From an uncultured Holdemanella sp. (GTDB lineage: Bacteria; Bacillota_I; Bacilli_A; Erysipelotrichales; Erysipelotrichaceae): a DNA stretch of 25,351 bases. The notes beneath the pieces were generated by a model, which worked only from the letters and a program-made list of their open reading frames with translations, had not been told where the DNA came from and ran no database searches. The stretch is taken from contig NZ_CAKVMR010000032.1 of NCBI RefSeq assembly GCF_934772795.1, positions 1 to 25,351 of the forward strand, in the 5' to 3' direction. Position 1 is the stretch's first letter. Each line of letters starts with the position of its first letter. The translations under genes and the position numbers were made by a program. Shown piece after piece: positions 16,195-24,291 of the stretch.

Positions 16195-16200
16195 GAAAGT

Positions 16201-16650
16201 GTAAAGAGAAGTAAGAGCAGAGAAAACTTCTCTTAAGACAAAAAGAGAGCGGTGAGAAGATGACAATAACATAGAGTTGAAACGGAAAGTTTTAACTATA
16301 AAAAGTTGAAGCTATGGAGAGAAGGCTCCAAAGGTTAAGCTAGAGGAATTCTAGAAAAAACATTCAGTGGAACTTAACAGGAAAAGGAAATAGGATTTAG
16401 ATAAAGGGTTTTTATCAAGTGAATAATCACAAAAAGGATAGAGTACTTGAAATGTTAAGGGATATCATCCAAACTAGATCATGGAACTTTAAGATACTCA
16501 TATATGGTCATACTTGAGAAAATGCTTAAGGAAAAATGAATAGAAAATCATAATGTGGATGATAAAAAATTGGATAAGGTAGAAAAGTTATCCGGTTTAA
16601 AAAAAGTGAATAAATAAATCAGAGCAGATGGAATGTCTGCTCTAATTTTT
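16201..16650 (+). ncRNA. Candidate large structured non-coding RNA
   Basis: About 450 nt with no open frame of useful length, bounded by a -10 box and a strong terminator. Potential helices in order: 16204-16212 with 16226-16234 (9 bp); 16270-16274 with 16312-16316, enclosing 16275-16283 with 16289-16297 (9 bp, GGAAA loop); 16315-16319 with 16326-16330; 16334-16339 with 16373-16378, stacked on 16340-16344 with 16350-16354 (GGAAT loop); 16400-16405 with 16411-16416 (GGGTT loop); 16419-16422 with 16427-16430; long-range 16463-16470 with 16557-16564 (8 bp, perfect); 16477-16482 with 16504-16509; 16570-16577 with 16588-16595 (8 bp). I see no hallmarks of tmRNA, RNase P RNA, 6S or SRP RNA. It could also be a long leader of the following gene. 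No covariation was tested. Confidence 0.6.
16621..16650 (+). terminator. Strong intrinsic terminator ending the candidate RNA
   Basis: AGAGCAGA (16621-16628) pairs perfectly with TCTGCTCT (16636-16643) around TGGAATG, then AATTTTT. The same octamer AGAGCAGA occurs in the loop of the first hairpin (16214-16221), so the 3' arm has two possible partners. Confidence 0.92.
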
Positions 16651-16651
16651 G

Positions 16652-16657
16652 TATAAT
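16652..16657 (+). promoter_or_regulatory. -10 box of the gamma-glutamyltransferase-like gene
   Basis: TATAAT lies one base after the T-run of the upstream terminator. The -35 position (TGGAAT, 16629-16634) is weak and falls in the terminator loop. The transcript would start near 16664 with GGTGAG (16664-16669) as Shine-Dalgarno, giving a leader of about 11 nt. Confidence 0.45.
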
Positions 16658-16674
16658 GGTTTCGGTGAGAAAAT

Positions 16675-18249
16675 ATGGAAATTGATTATTATAAAAATCC
16701 ATTCGCATCCAAACGAATGAATGTGATTGCGCGAAATGGTGTTGTTTGTACAGGAAATAATTTAGCTACACAAGCCGGCTTAAGAATGCTTCTACAAGGT
16801 GGAAATGCCGTGGATGCAGCGATTGCGACAGCCGCTTGTTTGACGGTTGTAGAACCATGTTCAAATGGGCTTGGATCGGATGGATTTGCGATTGTATGGA
16901 TGAAAGATAAGATGTATGGCATGAATAGTTCAGGCCATTCTCCATATGCGATTTCGGCAGATAAAGTGGATGAAATTCCAAAACGAGGATGGATTCCAGT
17001 TACGGTGCCTGGTGCTGTAAAGGGTTGGAAAGCTTTAAGTGAAAGATTTGGTTCTTTGCCGTTTAAAAAGTTATTAGAGCCTGCCATTGATTATGCAAGA
17101 AATGGATATCCAGTCAGTGCTGAGATTGCTCGTATGTGGAAAAAAGCTTTAAAGGCGATTCCAAATAGCGAAGAGTTTAAGGGTTGGTATGATACTTTTA
17201 CTTTTGATGGAAAAACACCTGAACCAGGACAAATGATTTGCATGCCAAAACTTGCGGATGCACTAGAAAAGATTGCTGATACCAACACAGATGCTTTGTA
17301 TTATGGAGAATTGGCGGATCGGATTGATGAAGAATCTAAAAGATTTGGAGGATTCTTACGAAAACAAGATTTAGAAGATCATGTTGTTGAATGGGTTGAA
17401 CCTATTCATGTAGATTATCATGGCTATCAAGTGTGGGAATTACCTCCTAATGGACAGGGCATTGTGGCTTTAATGGCTTTGAATATTTTAAATAATTTTC
17501 AATTTAAAAATAGAGATGTAGATTGTATTCACACGCAGATGGAAGCCTTAAAAATGGCTTTTGCGGATGCCAAAGAATATGTAACAGATCCTAAATATAT
17601 GAATATGTCGGTGGATGATTTGATACGTGTTGATTATGGTAAACAAAGAGCAAGTCAAATTGGCCATTTGGCTATGCCACCAAGGGTAGATAAGCCGCAC
17701 GGATCAGGTACAGTCTATTTGTGCACAGCCGATAAAGATGGCAATATGGTTTCTTATATACAATCCAACTATATGGGATTTGGCAGTGGCATTGTCGTAG
17801 ATGGTGTTTCTTTACAAAATCGTGGATATGATTTTAGTTTAGATCCATCTCATGTGAATTACTTGATGCCTCATAAAAAGACGTATCATACAATTATTCC
17901 TGGCTTTTTGACTAAAGATGATAAACCCGTTGGGCCTTTTGGTGTAATGGGTGGTTATATGCAGCCACAGGGACATATGCAAGTAATTAGTAATATGATT
18001 GATTTTCATTTAAATCCACAGATGGCTTTAGATGCCAAACGATTTCAGTGGATGGAGAATATGAAATTTATCGTTGAACCTGGCTTTGATGAGAATATAA
18101 TTTCTGAATTAAAGAAACGTGGTCATGAAATTGAAATTGAGCCCGAATTAGCAATGTTTGGGCGTGGACAAGTCATTATTCGATTAGAAAATGGAGTCTA
18201 TGTTGCAGGATGTGAGTCAAGGACGGATAGTAATATTGCTTGTTATTAA
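16675..18249 (+). CDS. Cytoplasmic gamma-glutamyltransferase-like Ntn hydrolase
   Basis: 524-aa protein of the gamma-glutamyltransferase family, like Bacillus YwrD. The family self-cleaves before a threonine to form large and small subunits and transfers or hydrolyses gamma-glutamyl groups. The likely nucleophile is Thr346 in HGSGTVYL. The large-subunit motif NAVDAAIATAACLTVVEPCSNGLGSDGF (from residue 44) and the small-subunit motifs MGFGSGIVVDGVSLQNRG and PFGVMGGYMQPQGH are present. The residue after the nucleophile is Val where classic enzymes have Thr. There is no signal peptide, so it should act in the cytosol on an unknown gamma-glutamyl compound. It is encoded directly after the structured-RNA region with its own -10 box and precedes a HAD phosphatase gene. 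Confidence 0.92.
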   Translation: MEIDYYKNPFASKRMNVIARNGVVCTGNNLATQAGLRMLLQGGNAVDAAIATAACLTVVEPCSNGLGSDGFAIVWMKDKMYGMNSSGHSPYAISADKVDEIPKRGWIPVTVPGAVKGWKALSERFGSLPFKKLLEPAIDYARNGYPVSAEIARMWKKALKAIPNSEEFKGWYDTFTFDGKTPEPGQMICMPKLADALEKIADTNTDALYYGELADRIDEESKRFGGFLRKQDLEDHVVEWVEPIHVDYHGYQVWELPPNGQGIVALMALNILNNFQFKNRDVDCIHTQMEALKMAFADAKEYVTDPKYMNMSVDDLIRVDYGKQRASQIGHLAMPPRVDKPHGSGTVYLCTADKDGNMVSYIQSNYMGFGSGIVVDGVSLQNRGYDFSLDPSHVNYLMPHKKTYHTIIPGFLTKDDKPVGPFGVMGGYMQPQGHMQVISNMIDFHLNPQMALDAKRFQWMENMKFIVEPGFDENIISELKKRGHEIEIEPELAMFGRGQVIIRLENGVYVAGCESRTDSNIACY

Positions 18250-18271
18250 ATGTATGTGATAAAATTATAAT
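18243..18271 (+). promoter_or_regulatory. Possible promoter of the HAD/cda operon
   Basis: TATAAT (18266-18271) is perfect. TTATTA (18243-18248), 17 bp upstream, is a weak -35 overlapping the stop of the preceding gene. The start would be near 18278, leaving about 19 nt before the HAD gene. Confidence 0.45.
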
Positions 18272-18296
18272 AAATAGAAAAGTTGAGGAACTACAC

Positions 18297-19064
18297 ATGA
18301 AGCTTTTAGCTACAGATTATGATGGTACATTACGTTATGCACAGAATGTAATGCCAGAAGATTTAAAATCGATTGAGGAATGGAAAAATAAGGGGAATAA
18401 ATTCGTGATTGTGACAGGTCGTTCTAAAGAATCGATTGATGCACAAATCAAATTATTTAATTTGCCATGTGATTACTTGATCACAAATAATGGTGGTATG
18501 GTTTTTGGAGAAAATGGAGATGTTTTATTATCCAATTATTTGAATTTTGATGTTTGTGTAGATATTTTACATAATGTTAAAAAATTAGACACAGTGATTA
18601 GTTATGTTGTGAATGATGGAGTTCACCGTCATCGTATTGTATTGCAGCCAGATGCAGTGGATCATCGTTATCCAAATTTAAAACCGGATATTACGGAAGC
18701 CGAATTGTTGGATATGACGCATTTTGCGCAGATTGTATTATCAATGGAAAATACAGATTCAGCCTTAGAAGTGGCAAGTAAAATCAATGATTTGTATTAT
18801 GAACAAGTTGTTGCTTATCCAAATAATTTCGTTGTTGATATTGTACCAAAAGGGATTTCTAAAGCGACAGGTTTAGATTTCTTGATTGAATATGCTAATA
18901 TCAAAGAAGAAGATGTATATACAATTGGTGATGGACATAATGATATTCCATTGATTGAATTTGGTGTGCATGGTTCGGTTATGTCGTGTGCAGATGAAGA
19001 TGTAAAAGCACATGCTCAAGTTGAGTATGATTCAGTAAGTGATTTAATTTCAAAAAATTTATAA
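18297..19064 (+). CDS. Cof-type HAD-IIB family phosphatase
   Basis: 255-aa cytoplasmic phosphatase of the haloacid dehalogenase superfamily, subclass IIB (Cof type), usually active on sugar phosphates or FMN/PLP-type substrates. Motif I is DYDGTLRYA (residues 6-14), motif II is VTGRS, and motif IV is TIGDGHNDIPLIEFG, where the two acidic residues hold magnesium. The cap domain lies between about 80 and 180. The real start is the ATG at 18297 with GAGGAA upstream; an open frame from 18240 overlaps the previous gene. It is followed by cdaA after 22 nt and probably shares its transcript. The substrate cannot be predicted. Confidence 0.92.
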   Translation: MKLLATDYDGTLRYAQNVMPEDLKSIEEWKNKGNKFVIVTGRSKESIDAQIKLFNLPCDYLITNNGGMVFGENGDVLLSNYLNFDVCVDILHNVKKLDTVISYVVNDGVHRHRIVLQPDAVDHRYPNLKPDITEAELLDMTHFAQIVLSMENTDSALEVASKINDLYYEQVVAYPNNFVVDIVPKGISKATGLDFLIEYANIKEEDVYTIGDGHNDIPLIEFGVHGSVMSCADEDVKAHAQVEYDSVSDLISKNL

Positions 19065-19086
19065 ATAAAATAAGGGGGTATTTTAG

Positions 19087-20025
19087 ATGAGTTTTAGCTT
19101 ATCTGATATTACATTCCTAATTCGATTATTATTGGATATTTTAGTAGTATGGGGATTGATATATTCTGGACTAAGAATTGTGCGTAATAATTCACGTACG
19201 ATTCAACTTGTGAAGGGTGTATTGATTATCGTTTTAGTCAAGGCTTTAGCGGTATGGCTAGGCTTAAATGCTTTAAATTATTTGATTGAAATGTTCTTGA
19301 ATTGGGGAGTTGTCGTTATTTTGGTTGTTTTCCAGCCGGAAATTCGTGGTATGTTGGAGAAAGTTGGTAAATCAACAGCTATCTTAACAACGGATGTCTC
19401 CGTTTCACAAATTCAACAAATGATCAATGAATTGGTAGAGGCATGCACAGAAATGTCAAAATCAAAGACAGGAGCCTTGATTTCTATCGAAAGAACACAG
19501 AGCTTGTCCGATTTTATTCGTACAGGAATTGTGATGGATTCGGAAGTTTCAACTGAATTATTAGGAACAATATTTCAGTATGGAACACCAATGCATGATG
19601 GTGCCGTTATTATTCAGGGGAATAAAATAGCGTGTGCAGCAGCTTATTTTCCTCCAACCACAAAGGATCTTCCTAGTAAGTATGGAGCGAGACATAGAGC
19701 GGCTGTCGGTATCAGTGAAATTACAGACTCAATCACAATTATTGTGAGTGAAGAAACAGGAAATATTTCGGTTGCGGTCAATGGCCAGTTAACGCAATAT
19801 CCACCAGAAGGGTTACAGCGTTATCTAACAAATATGTTAGTGACAGAATCAAGTCAAAATCCGTCTTCAATTCTTGTTCCTATGTTGTCTCAGGCTAAGT
19901 CTATGAGTAAACGTGCTAAAAAACAGACTGAGGACGCAAATAAGGATGAGCGTGTGAAGGCAATTGAAATTGTGAATTTATATGAACAGAAAAAGGAGGG
20001 CAGTCAACATGGAATCTCCAAATAA
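19087..20025 (+). CDS. cdaA: Diadenylate cyclase CdaA
   Basis: 312-aa membrane-bound enzyme making c-di-AMP from two ATP. Three N-terminal TM helices (about 10-95) precede the DAC domain. The catalytic motifs DGA (Asp171-Gly172-Ala173) and RHR (202-204, within GARHRAA) are intact. The C-terminal tail (about 270-312) is polar and Lys-rich. The Shine-Dalgarno is AAGGGGG. c-di-AMP controls potassium and osmolyte balance and thereby cell-wall stability. The gene overlaps cdaR by 17 nt, forming the conserved cdaA-cdaR-glmM cluster in which the regulators and GlmM bind CdaA. Confidence 0.97.
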   Translation: MSFSLSDITFLIRLLLDILVVWGLIYSGLRIVRNNSRTIQLVKGVLIIVLVKALAVWLGLNALNYLIEMFLNWGVVVILVVFQPEIRGMLEKVGKSTAILTTDVSVSQIQQMINELVEACTEMSKSKTGALISIERTQSLSDFIRTGIVMDSEVSTELLGTIFQYGTPMHDGAVIIQGNKIACAAAYFPPTTKDLPSKYGARHRAAVGISEITDSITIIVSEETGNISVAVNGQLTQYPPEGLQRYLTNMLVTESSQNPSSILVPMLSQAKSMSKRAKKQTEDANKDERVKAIEIVNLYEQKKEGSQHGISK

Positions 20026-20806
20026 AAAGGGCCCTTCTGTATGGTTCAATGAGTTGCGTGGTTTATTGACTTTGATATTCCAAAAAGTAAGTAAACTCGT
20101 AGACCGTGTATTATTTGATAAAAAAGGATCTGTAATTATTTCTTTGGTTTTATCCATTATGATCTGTGTTGTGATCAACTATGAAGATATTAGTTTAAAA
20201 TTGTTCAACGATACAAGAACAACTGTGGATCTAAGAAATGTAGCTGTTGAAGTACTAGCAGATACAGATAAATATGATGTGGCTGGTGTGCCAAGTACAG
20301 TTGATGTTTCATTAACTGGAGATGCGACAAGTATTCAAGTATTCCGTTCAAAGGGTAGTGTGCAAGTCGTGGCTGACTTGAAAAAATATTCGGAAGGTGA
20401 AAATATCATCAATTTAAAGGTGAAAAATTTACCGGAAAAAATTGAAGCGGTTGTAGATCCTGCTACAATTGATGTTACGCTTTCTAAAAAAGTGACAAAA
20501 TCATTCACGATCCAACCAGAATTGTTGGTGGGATCCAACCAAAAGGTGACTGATTTTGAAACACCTACATTAGATGTGATGACAGTTAAGATTACGGCAA
20601 GTCAAAATCAATTGAATTCAATTCGAATTGTGAAGGCATTGATTGACTGCACAGGTCAGATTCAGGATTTTGAGGCTAATGCAGCATTAGCGGCTTATGA
20701 TGCGAAGGGTAATCGAGTCAATGTTACATTATCGCCAGAGACGGTACACGCAAGTGTGAAACTAGCTAAAAATATATCAGATACAGACAAGGAGGATTCA
20801 GAGTAA
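20009..20806 (+). CDS. cdaR: YbbR-domain regulator of CdaA
   Basis: 265-aa protein with one N-terminal membrane helix (about residues 40-58) and an extracytoplasmic part made of YbbR repeats (about 70-245, roughly two to three repeats, fewer than the four in Bacillus CdaR). It is a known partner that modulates CdaA activity. The ATG at 20009 follows AAAAGGAGGG, whereas an in-frame ATG at 19982 lies before that site and inside cdaA. Its stop overlaps the glmM start by one base (TAATG). Confidence 0.93.
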   Translation: MESPNKKGPSVWFNELRGLLTLIFQKVSKLVDRVLFDKKGSVIISLVLSIMICVVINYEDISLKLFNDTRTTVDLRNVAVEVLADTDKYDVAGVPSTVDVSLTGDATSIQVFRSKGSVQVVADLKKYSEGENIINLKVKNLPEKIEAVVDPATIDVTLSKKVTKSFTIQPELLVGSNQKVTDFETPTLDVMTVKITASQNQLNSIRIVKALIDCTGQIQDFEANAALAAYDAKGNRVNVTLSPETVHASVKLAKNISDTDKEDSE

Positions 20807-22140
20807 TGGGTAAGTATTTTGGAACAGATGGAGTTCGTGGAAGAGCGAATGAAGGTTTAACTTTAGATATGTCTATCAAGATTGGACAATATTTAGGTTG
20901 GTATTATGGAAAAGAAAAACATGCGAAGATCTTGATTGGTAAAGATACAAGACTTAGTGGAGATATGTTTGAATTAGGTCTTGCGGCTGGTGCTACAAGC
21001 ATGGGTGCTCAAGTCTATTTATTAGGTGTATGTCCAACTCCGGCTATTTCTTATTTGGTTCGTAAAGAACGTTTTGATTGTGGAATCATGGTAAGTGCAA
21101 GTCACAATCCATACTATGACAATGGTATCAAGTGTTTTAACCACAATGGAGAGAAGATGGAAGAAGAACTTCTTCTTGAAGTTGAAAAATATATGGATGG
21201 CTTAACCGATTTAGATCTAGTAACAGGAGATCACATTGGAGAATATTTCGAATGGGAAGATGGACTAGAAATCTATATGAGCTGGTTAAAAGAATGTGTT
21301 CCTGTAGACTTATCTGGCATGAAGATTCTTTGTGACTTGGCAAATGGATCTGCGACAAGTACTGTGGTTGAAACTTTGGATTCATTAGGTGCTACAGTAG
21401 ATGCCATCAGCAATTCGCCAAATGGTATTAACATCAACAATAAGTGTGGTTCTACACATCCTGAAGGACTACAAAGAATGATGCGTGAAGGGGACTATGA
21501 TATTGGTTTGGCATTTGATGGGGATGCCGATCGTTTGATCATGGTGGATTCAGATGGAAAGCTTTGTGATGGAGACTATATCTTATATATTTGTTCTCGC
21601 TATATGAAATCAATCAATCATTTAAACAAGAATATGGTTGTCACAACGGTTATGGCAAATTTAGGTTTATATAAGGCTTTAGATGCCAATAAGATTGATT
21701 ATATTCAAACGGCAGTAGGAGATAAGTATGTATTTGAAGAAATGCAGAAGAATGACTACTGGGTTGGTGGAGAACAAAGTGGACACATCATTTTCTTAGA
21801 ACATGAAGTCACTGGTGATGGTTTAATGACGGCATTAAAGATTCTACAGATCATGAAGGCTACAGGAAAATCATTGAAGGAATTAAGTGAAGGATTGTTC
21901 ATTTATCCACAGTTATTAAAGAATGTGACTGTAAAAGATAAGAATGCATGTCTAGAAAGTAAAGAACTACAAGAAGTTGTGGATGCAGTTGCGAATGATT
22001 TAGGAAATGAAGGACGAATCTTAGTTCGTCCAAGTGGAACAGAACCATTGATTCGTGTCATGGTGGAAGCGAAAACAGATGAGTTATGTGCTCAATATGT
22101 TAAGCGTGTTACAGATTTCTTAGAGGAAAATAATTTTTAG
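20806..22140 (+). CDS. glmM: Phosphoglucosamine mutase
   Basis: 444-aa cytoplasmic enzyme converting glucosamine-6-phosphate to glucosamine-1-phosphate for peptidoglycan precursor synthesis. The N-terminus MGKYFGTDGVRGRAN is typical. The phosphoserine loop is MVSASHNP with Ser99, the magnesium loop is DGDADR, the sugar loop is GGEQSGH, and the phosphate-binding loop RPSGTEPLIRVMVEA ends the protein. Shine-Dalgarno AAGGAGG lies at the end of cdaR. Standard length. It is co-transcribed with cdaA-cdaR, where GlmM is known in other Firmicutes to inhibit CdaA, and is followed after 15 nt by a response regulator. Confidence 0.98.
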   Translation: MGKYFGTDGVRGRANEGLTLDMSIKIGQYLGWYYGKEKHAKILIGKDTRLSGDMFELGLAAGATSMGAQVYLLGVCPTPAISYLVRKERFDCGIMVSASHNPYYDNGIKCFNHNGEKMEEELLLEVEKYMDGLTDLDLVTGDHIGEYFEWEDGLEIYMSWLKECVPVDLSGMKILCDLANGSATSTVVETLDSLGATVDAISNSPNGININNKCGSTHPEGLQRMMREGDYDIGLAFDGDADRLIMVDSDGKLCDGDYILYICSRYMKSINHLNKNMVVTTVMANLGLYKALDANKIDYIQTAVGDKYVFEEMQKNDYWVGGEQSGHIIFLEHEVTGDGLMTALKILQIMKATGKSLKELSEGLFIYPQLLKNVTVKDKNACLESKELQEVVDAVANDLGNEGRILVRPSGTEPLIRVMVEAKTDELCAQYVKRVTDFLEENNF

Positions 22141-22155
22141 AAAGAGGGTGGCCCA

Positions 22156-22815
22156 ATGAAAAGAGTCATTAGTATTGTTGAAGACGAGAAGGATATCAAT
22201 AATCTAGTTGCCCAATACTTACGTAAAGAAGGATATGAGGTTCATTCTTACTATACATATGAAGAGGCAAGTGCACATGTTGCGGATGATGATGTGCATT
22301 TGTGGATCTTAGATATTATGTTGGATGACAAATCTGGTTTTGACTTGATTGAAGAAATTCGTCTTCAAGGACCAGAAACGCCAGTTATCTTTATGTCTGC
22401 GCGCGATAAAGAATTTGACCGTATTATTGGATTAGAGAAGGGTTGTGATGACTATATCACAAAACCATTTTCACCAAAAGAATTAGTATTAAGAGTCAAC
22501 AACATCATTAAGCGTGCTTATCGTGATGATAATAATCGCATCAGTATTGATGGATATGAATTGGATGAAGAGCAACGAAAAATCTATGCGGACAACGTGG
22601 AAATTGAATTGACGACTAAGGAATTTGACTTGTTGATGATGTTTATCAAAAACAAAGGAATTGCCTTCTCACGTGATAAAATTCTTGAAAATGTTTGGGA
22701 TGAAAACTACTTTGGTAGTGATCGTGTCGTAGATGATACTTTGCGTCGTTTGCGTAAAAAACTTCCAAATTTAAACATTCATACAATCTATGGATATGGA
22801 TATCGTTTAGGGTGA
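22156..22815 (+). CDS. OmpR-family response regulator
   Basis: 219-aa two-component regulator. The receiver domain has the acidic pair in VEDEKD, phospho-acceptor Asp53 (LDIMLD), Ser in FMSARD and Lys in ITKPFSPKEL. The winged-helix effector (about 128-219) shows ELTTKEFDLLMMFIKNKG, VVDDTLRRLRKKL and a final TIYGYGYRL, all typical. Shine-Dalgarno AAAGAGGG, 15 nt after glmM. The gene probably rides on the cdaA-glmM transcript, which would tie its level to envelope precursor genes. The partner kinase follows but is separated by a terminator. Confidence 0.95.
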   Translation: MKRVISIVEDEKDINNLVAQYLRKEGYEVHSYYTYEEASAHVADDDVHLWILDIMLDDKSGFDLIEEIRLQGPETPVIFMSARDKEFDRIIGLEKGCDDYITKPFSPKELVLRVNNIIKRAYRDDNNRISIDGYELDEEQRKIYADNVEIELTTKEFDLLMMFIKNKGIAFSRDKILENVWDENYFGSDRVVDDTLRRLRKKLPNLNIHTIYGYGYRLG

Positions 22816-22840
22816 TACAAATGTATCCCCTTTTCTTTTT
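22810..22840 (+). terminator. Intrinsic terminator between response regulator and kinase
   Basis: GGG-T-GATAC (22810-22818) pairs with GTATC-CCCC (22823-22831 boundary) with one mismatch and an AAAT loop, then TTTTCTTTTT. The regulator stop TGA (22813-22815) lies in the 5' arm. Confidence 0.78.
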
Positions 22841-22844
22841 CTTA

Positions 22845-22853
22845 TGGTAAAAT
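22845..22853 (+). promoter_or_regulatory. Extended -10 promoter of the histidine kinase gene
   Basis: TGGTAAAAT gives an extended -10 (TG at 22845-22846, TAAAAT at 22848-22853). No -35 is visible because the terminator fills that space. The transcript would start near 22860, just before the Shine-Dalgarno GAGGTGAT (22863-22870). Confidence 0.5.
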
Positions 22854-22875
22854 GTTTATGATGAGGTGATATTTT

Positions 22876-24291
22876 ATGAAGGGACCTTCCTTTTATTTTC
22901 AAAAAATGTCATTAACACGACAAATTTTAACAATCATTTTGACGGTTTTGATGTTTTTTATTATGTTTTTCTTTGTGTTTGTCAGCGATAATATTGATCG
23001 AACCATTACCAAACAAATGTATGAACTAATTTTAAATCGACAAACACCAATCGTTGGATTGGTGGATTCAAAACAAACCGATAGTTTAGATGATATTTAT
23101 GCGTTTTTAGCGAGTGACAGTGTTCAAACAAACTGTATTATTCAAGATGGTCAAATGAATGTGATTTCGAATCAGAGTTCTAAAAGAAAACCAGTGAATC
23201 ATAAAGTATATGAGTATTTATTAGAACAATCCAAACAAATGGATTCTGAAAGTGAAGAAGCATTGCAGGGGACAATTACAGTCGCAAACTCGAAGTATTA
23301 TTATCGTTTGATCTATTGTCATGACGGTATAATTTTGGCAAGTTTTATGGATGATACGTATGCGACGCAATTTAGAGATTCATTAATTGATTCTACAGTA
23401 TACGTTATTGTGATTGCGTTTATGATTGTATTCCTAATTATTTTAATGTGGGTGTTCTCTATTATTCATCCTTTGAATTTGATTCGAAATTATATTGAAC
23501 AAATTAAAGATGGAAAAGAAGTGGAACTTCATTTAAATCGTGATGATGAAATTGGTGAGATGGCTACTGCGATTGTGAAGATGAATGATGAATTGAAAAA
23601 GCAGGATAAAGCCAAAGAAGACATGATTCATAATATTTCACATGATTTAAAAACGCCGATTGCGACAATTAAATCGTACGCTGAATCGATTAAAGATGGT
23701 ATTTATCCATATGGAACTTTGGAAAGCAGTGTTGATGTCATCTTAGATAATGCACAGAGATTAGAGAATAAAGTCCATTCTTTATTATATATGAATCGTG
23801 TTGAATACTTAGTGGCCAGTGATGCCGAGGGGGTAGTCACAAATATGAAGGATGTTGTGGAACAGGTTGTATTAAATGCAGCTGTAATTCGTCCTGAAAT
23901 TCAAGTGATTACGGATGTAGAAGAAGTTTTCTTTGACGGCTTGATCGAAGCATGGCGTGTTGCGATTGAAAATATTATGGAAAATGCATTCCGTTATGCG
24001 AAATCTTATATTAAGATTGAAGTAAGAGAAGATTGGTTATGTATTAGTAATGATGGTCCAAAGATGCCGGAGGATCGAATTCAATCATTATTTAGACCTT
24101 ATGAAAAAGGTGAAGGTGGTCGTTTTGGACTCGGATTATCCATTGTTTCTAAGGTTTGTAAGGCCAATCACTATATTGTGAAAGGTGAAAATAGCGAGGA
24201 TGGAGTTCGCTTTATTATTTATCGTAAGACAAAAAAACAAAAGAAGAAAAAAGAAAATAACTGGGTAAAAAATAAAGGAGAAAAAGTATGA
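22876..24291 (+). CDS. Membrane sensor histidine kinase
   Basis: 471-aa sensor. TM1 at about 13-38 and TM2 at about 170-192 bracket an extracytoplasmic sensor of about 130 residues with no family I recognise. A HAMP domain (about 195-245, DDEIGEMATAIVKMNDEL) precedes the H-box ISHDLKTPIATIKSYAESI with phosphorylated His256. The ATPase domain has the N-box Asn370 (ENIMENAFRYA) and G-box RFGLGLSIVSKV (from 416). The tail is extremely Lys-rich (about 455-471). It pairs with the regulator at 22156. The final codons contain the Shine-Dalgarno and start of the next gene (ATGA overlap). Confidence 0.95.
   Translation: MKGPSFYFQKMSLTRQILTIILTVLMFFIMFFFVFVSDNIDRTITKQMYELILNRQTPIVGLVDSKQTDSLDDIYAFLASDSVQTNCIIQDGQMNVISNQSSKRKPVNHKVYEYLLEQSKQMDSESEEALQGTITVANSKYYYRLIYCHDGIILASFMDDTYATQFRDSLIDSTVYVIVIAFMIVFLIILMWVFSIIHPLNLIRNYIEQIKDGKEVELHLNRDDEIGEMATAIVKMNDELKKQDKAKEDMIHNISHDLKTPIATIKSYAESIKDGIYPYGTLESSVDVILDNAQRLENKVHSLLYMNRVEYLVASDAEGVVTNMKDVVEQVVLNAAVIRPEIQVITDVEEVFFDGLIEAWRVAIENIMENAFRYAKSYIKIEVREDWLCISNDGPKMPEDRIQSLFRPYEKGEGGRFGLGLSIVSKVCKANHYIVKGENSEDGVRFIIYRKTKKQKKKKENNWVKNKGEKV

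Noticed and set aside
16201..16650. Identity as tmRNA, RNase P RNA, 6S RNA or a group II intron.
   Set aside because: No tmRNA tag or CCA end, no conserved RNase P core, wrong size for 6S, and no intron domain V or boundary motifs are seen.
16128..16674. Possibility that the gap holds a protein gene or pseudogene.
   Set aside because: Neither strand has an open frame of useful length, and the abundant inverted repeats and terminator fit RNA better than decayed coding sequence.
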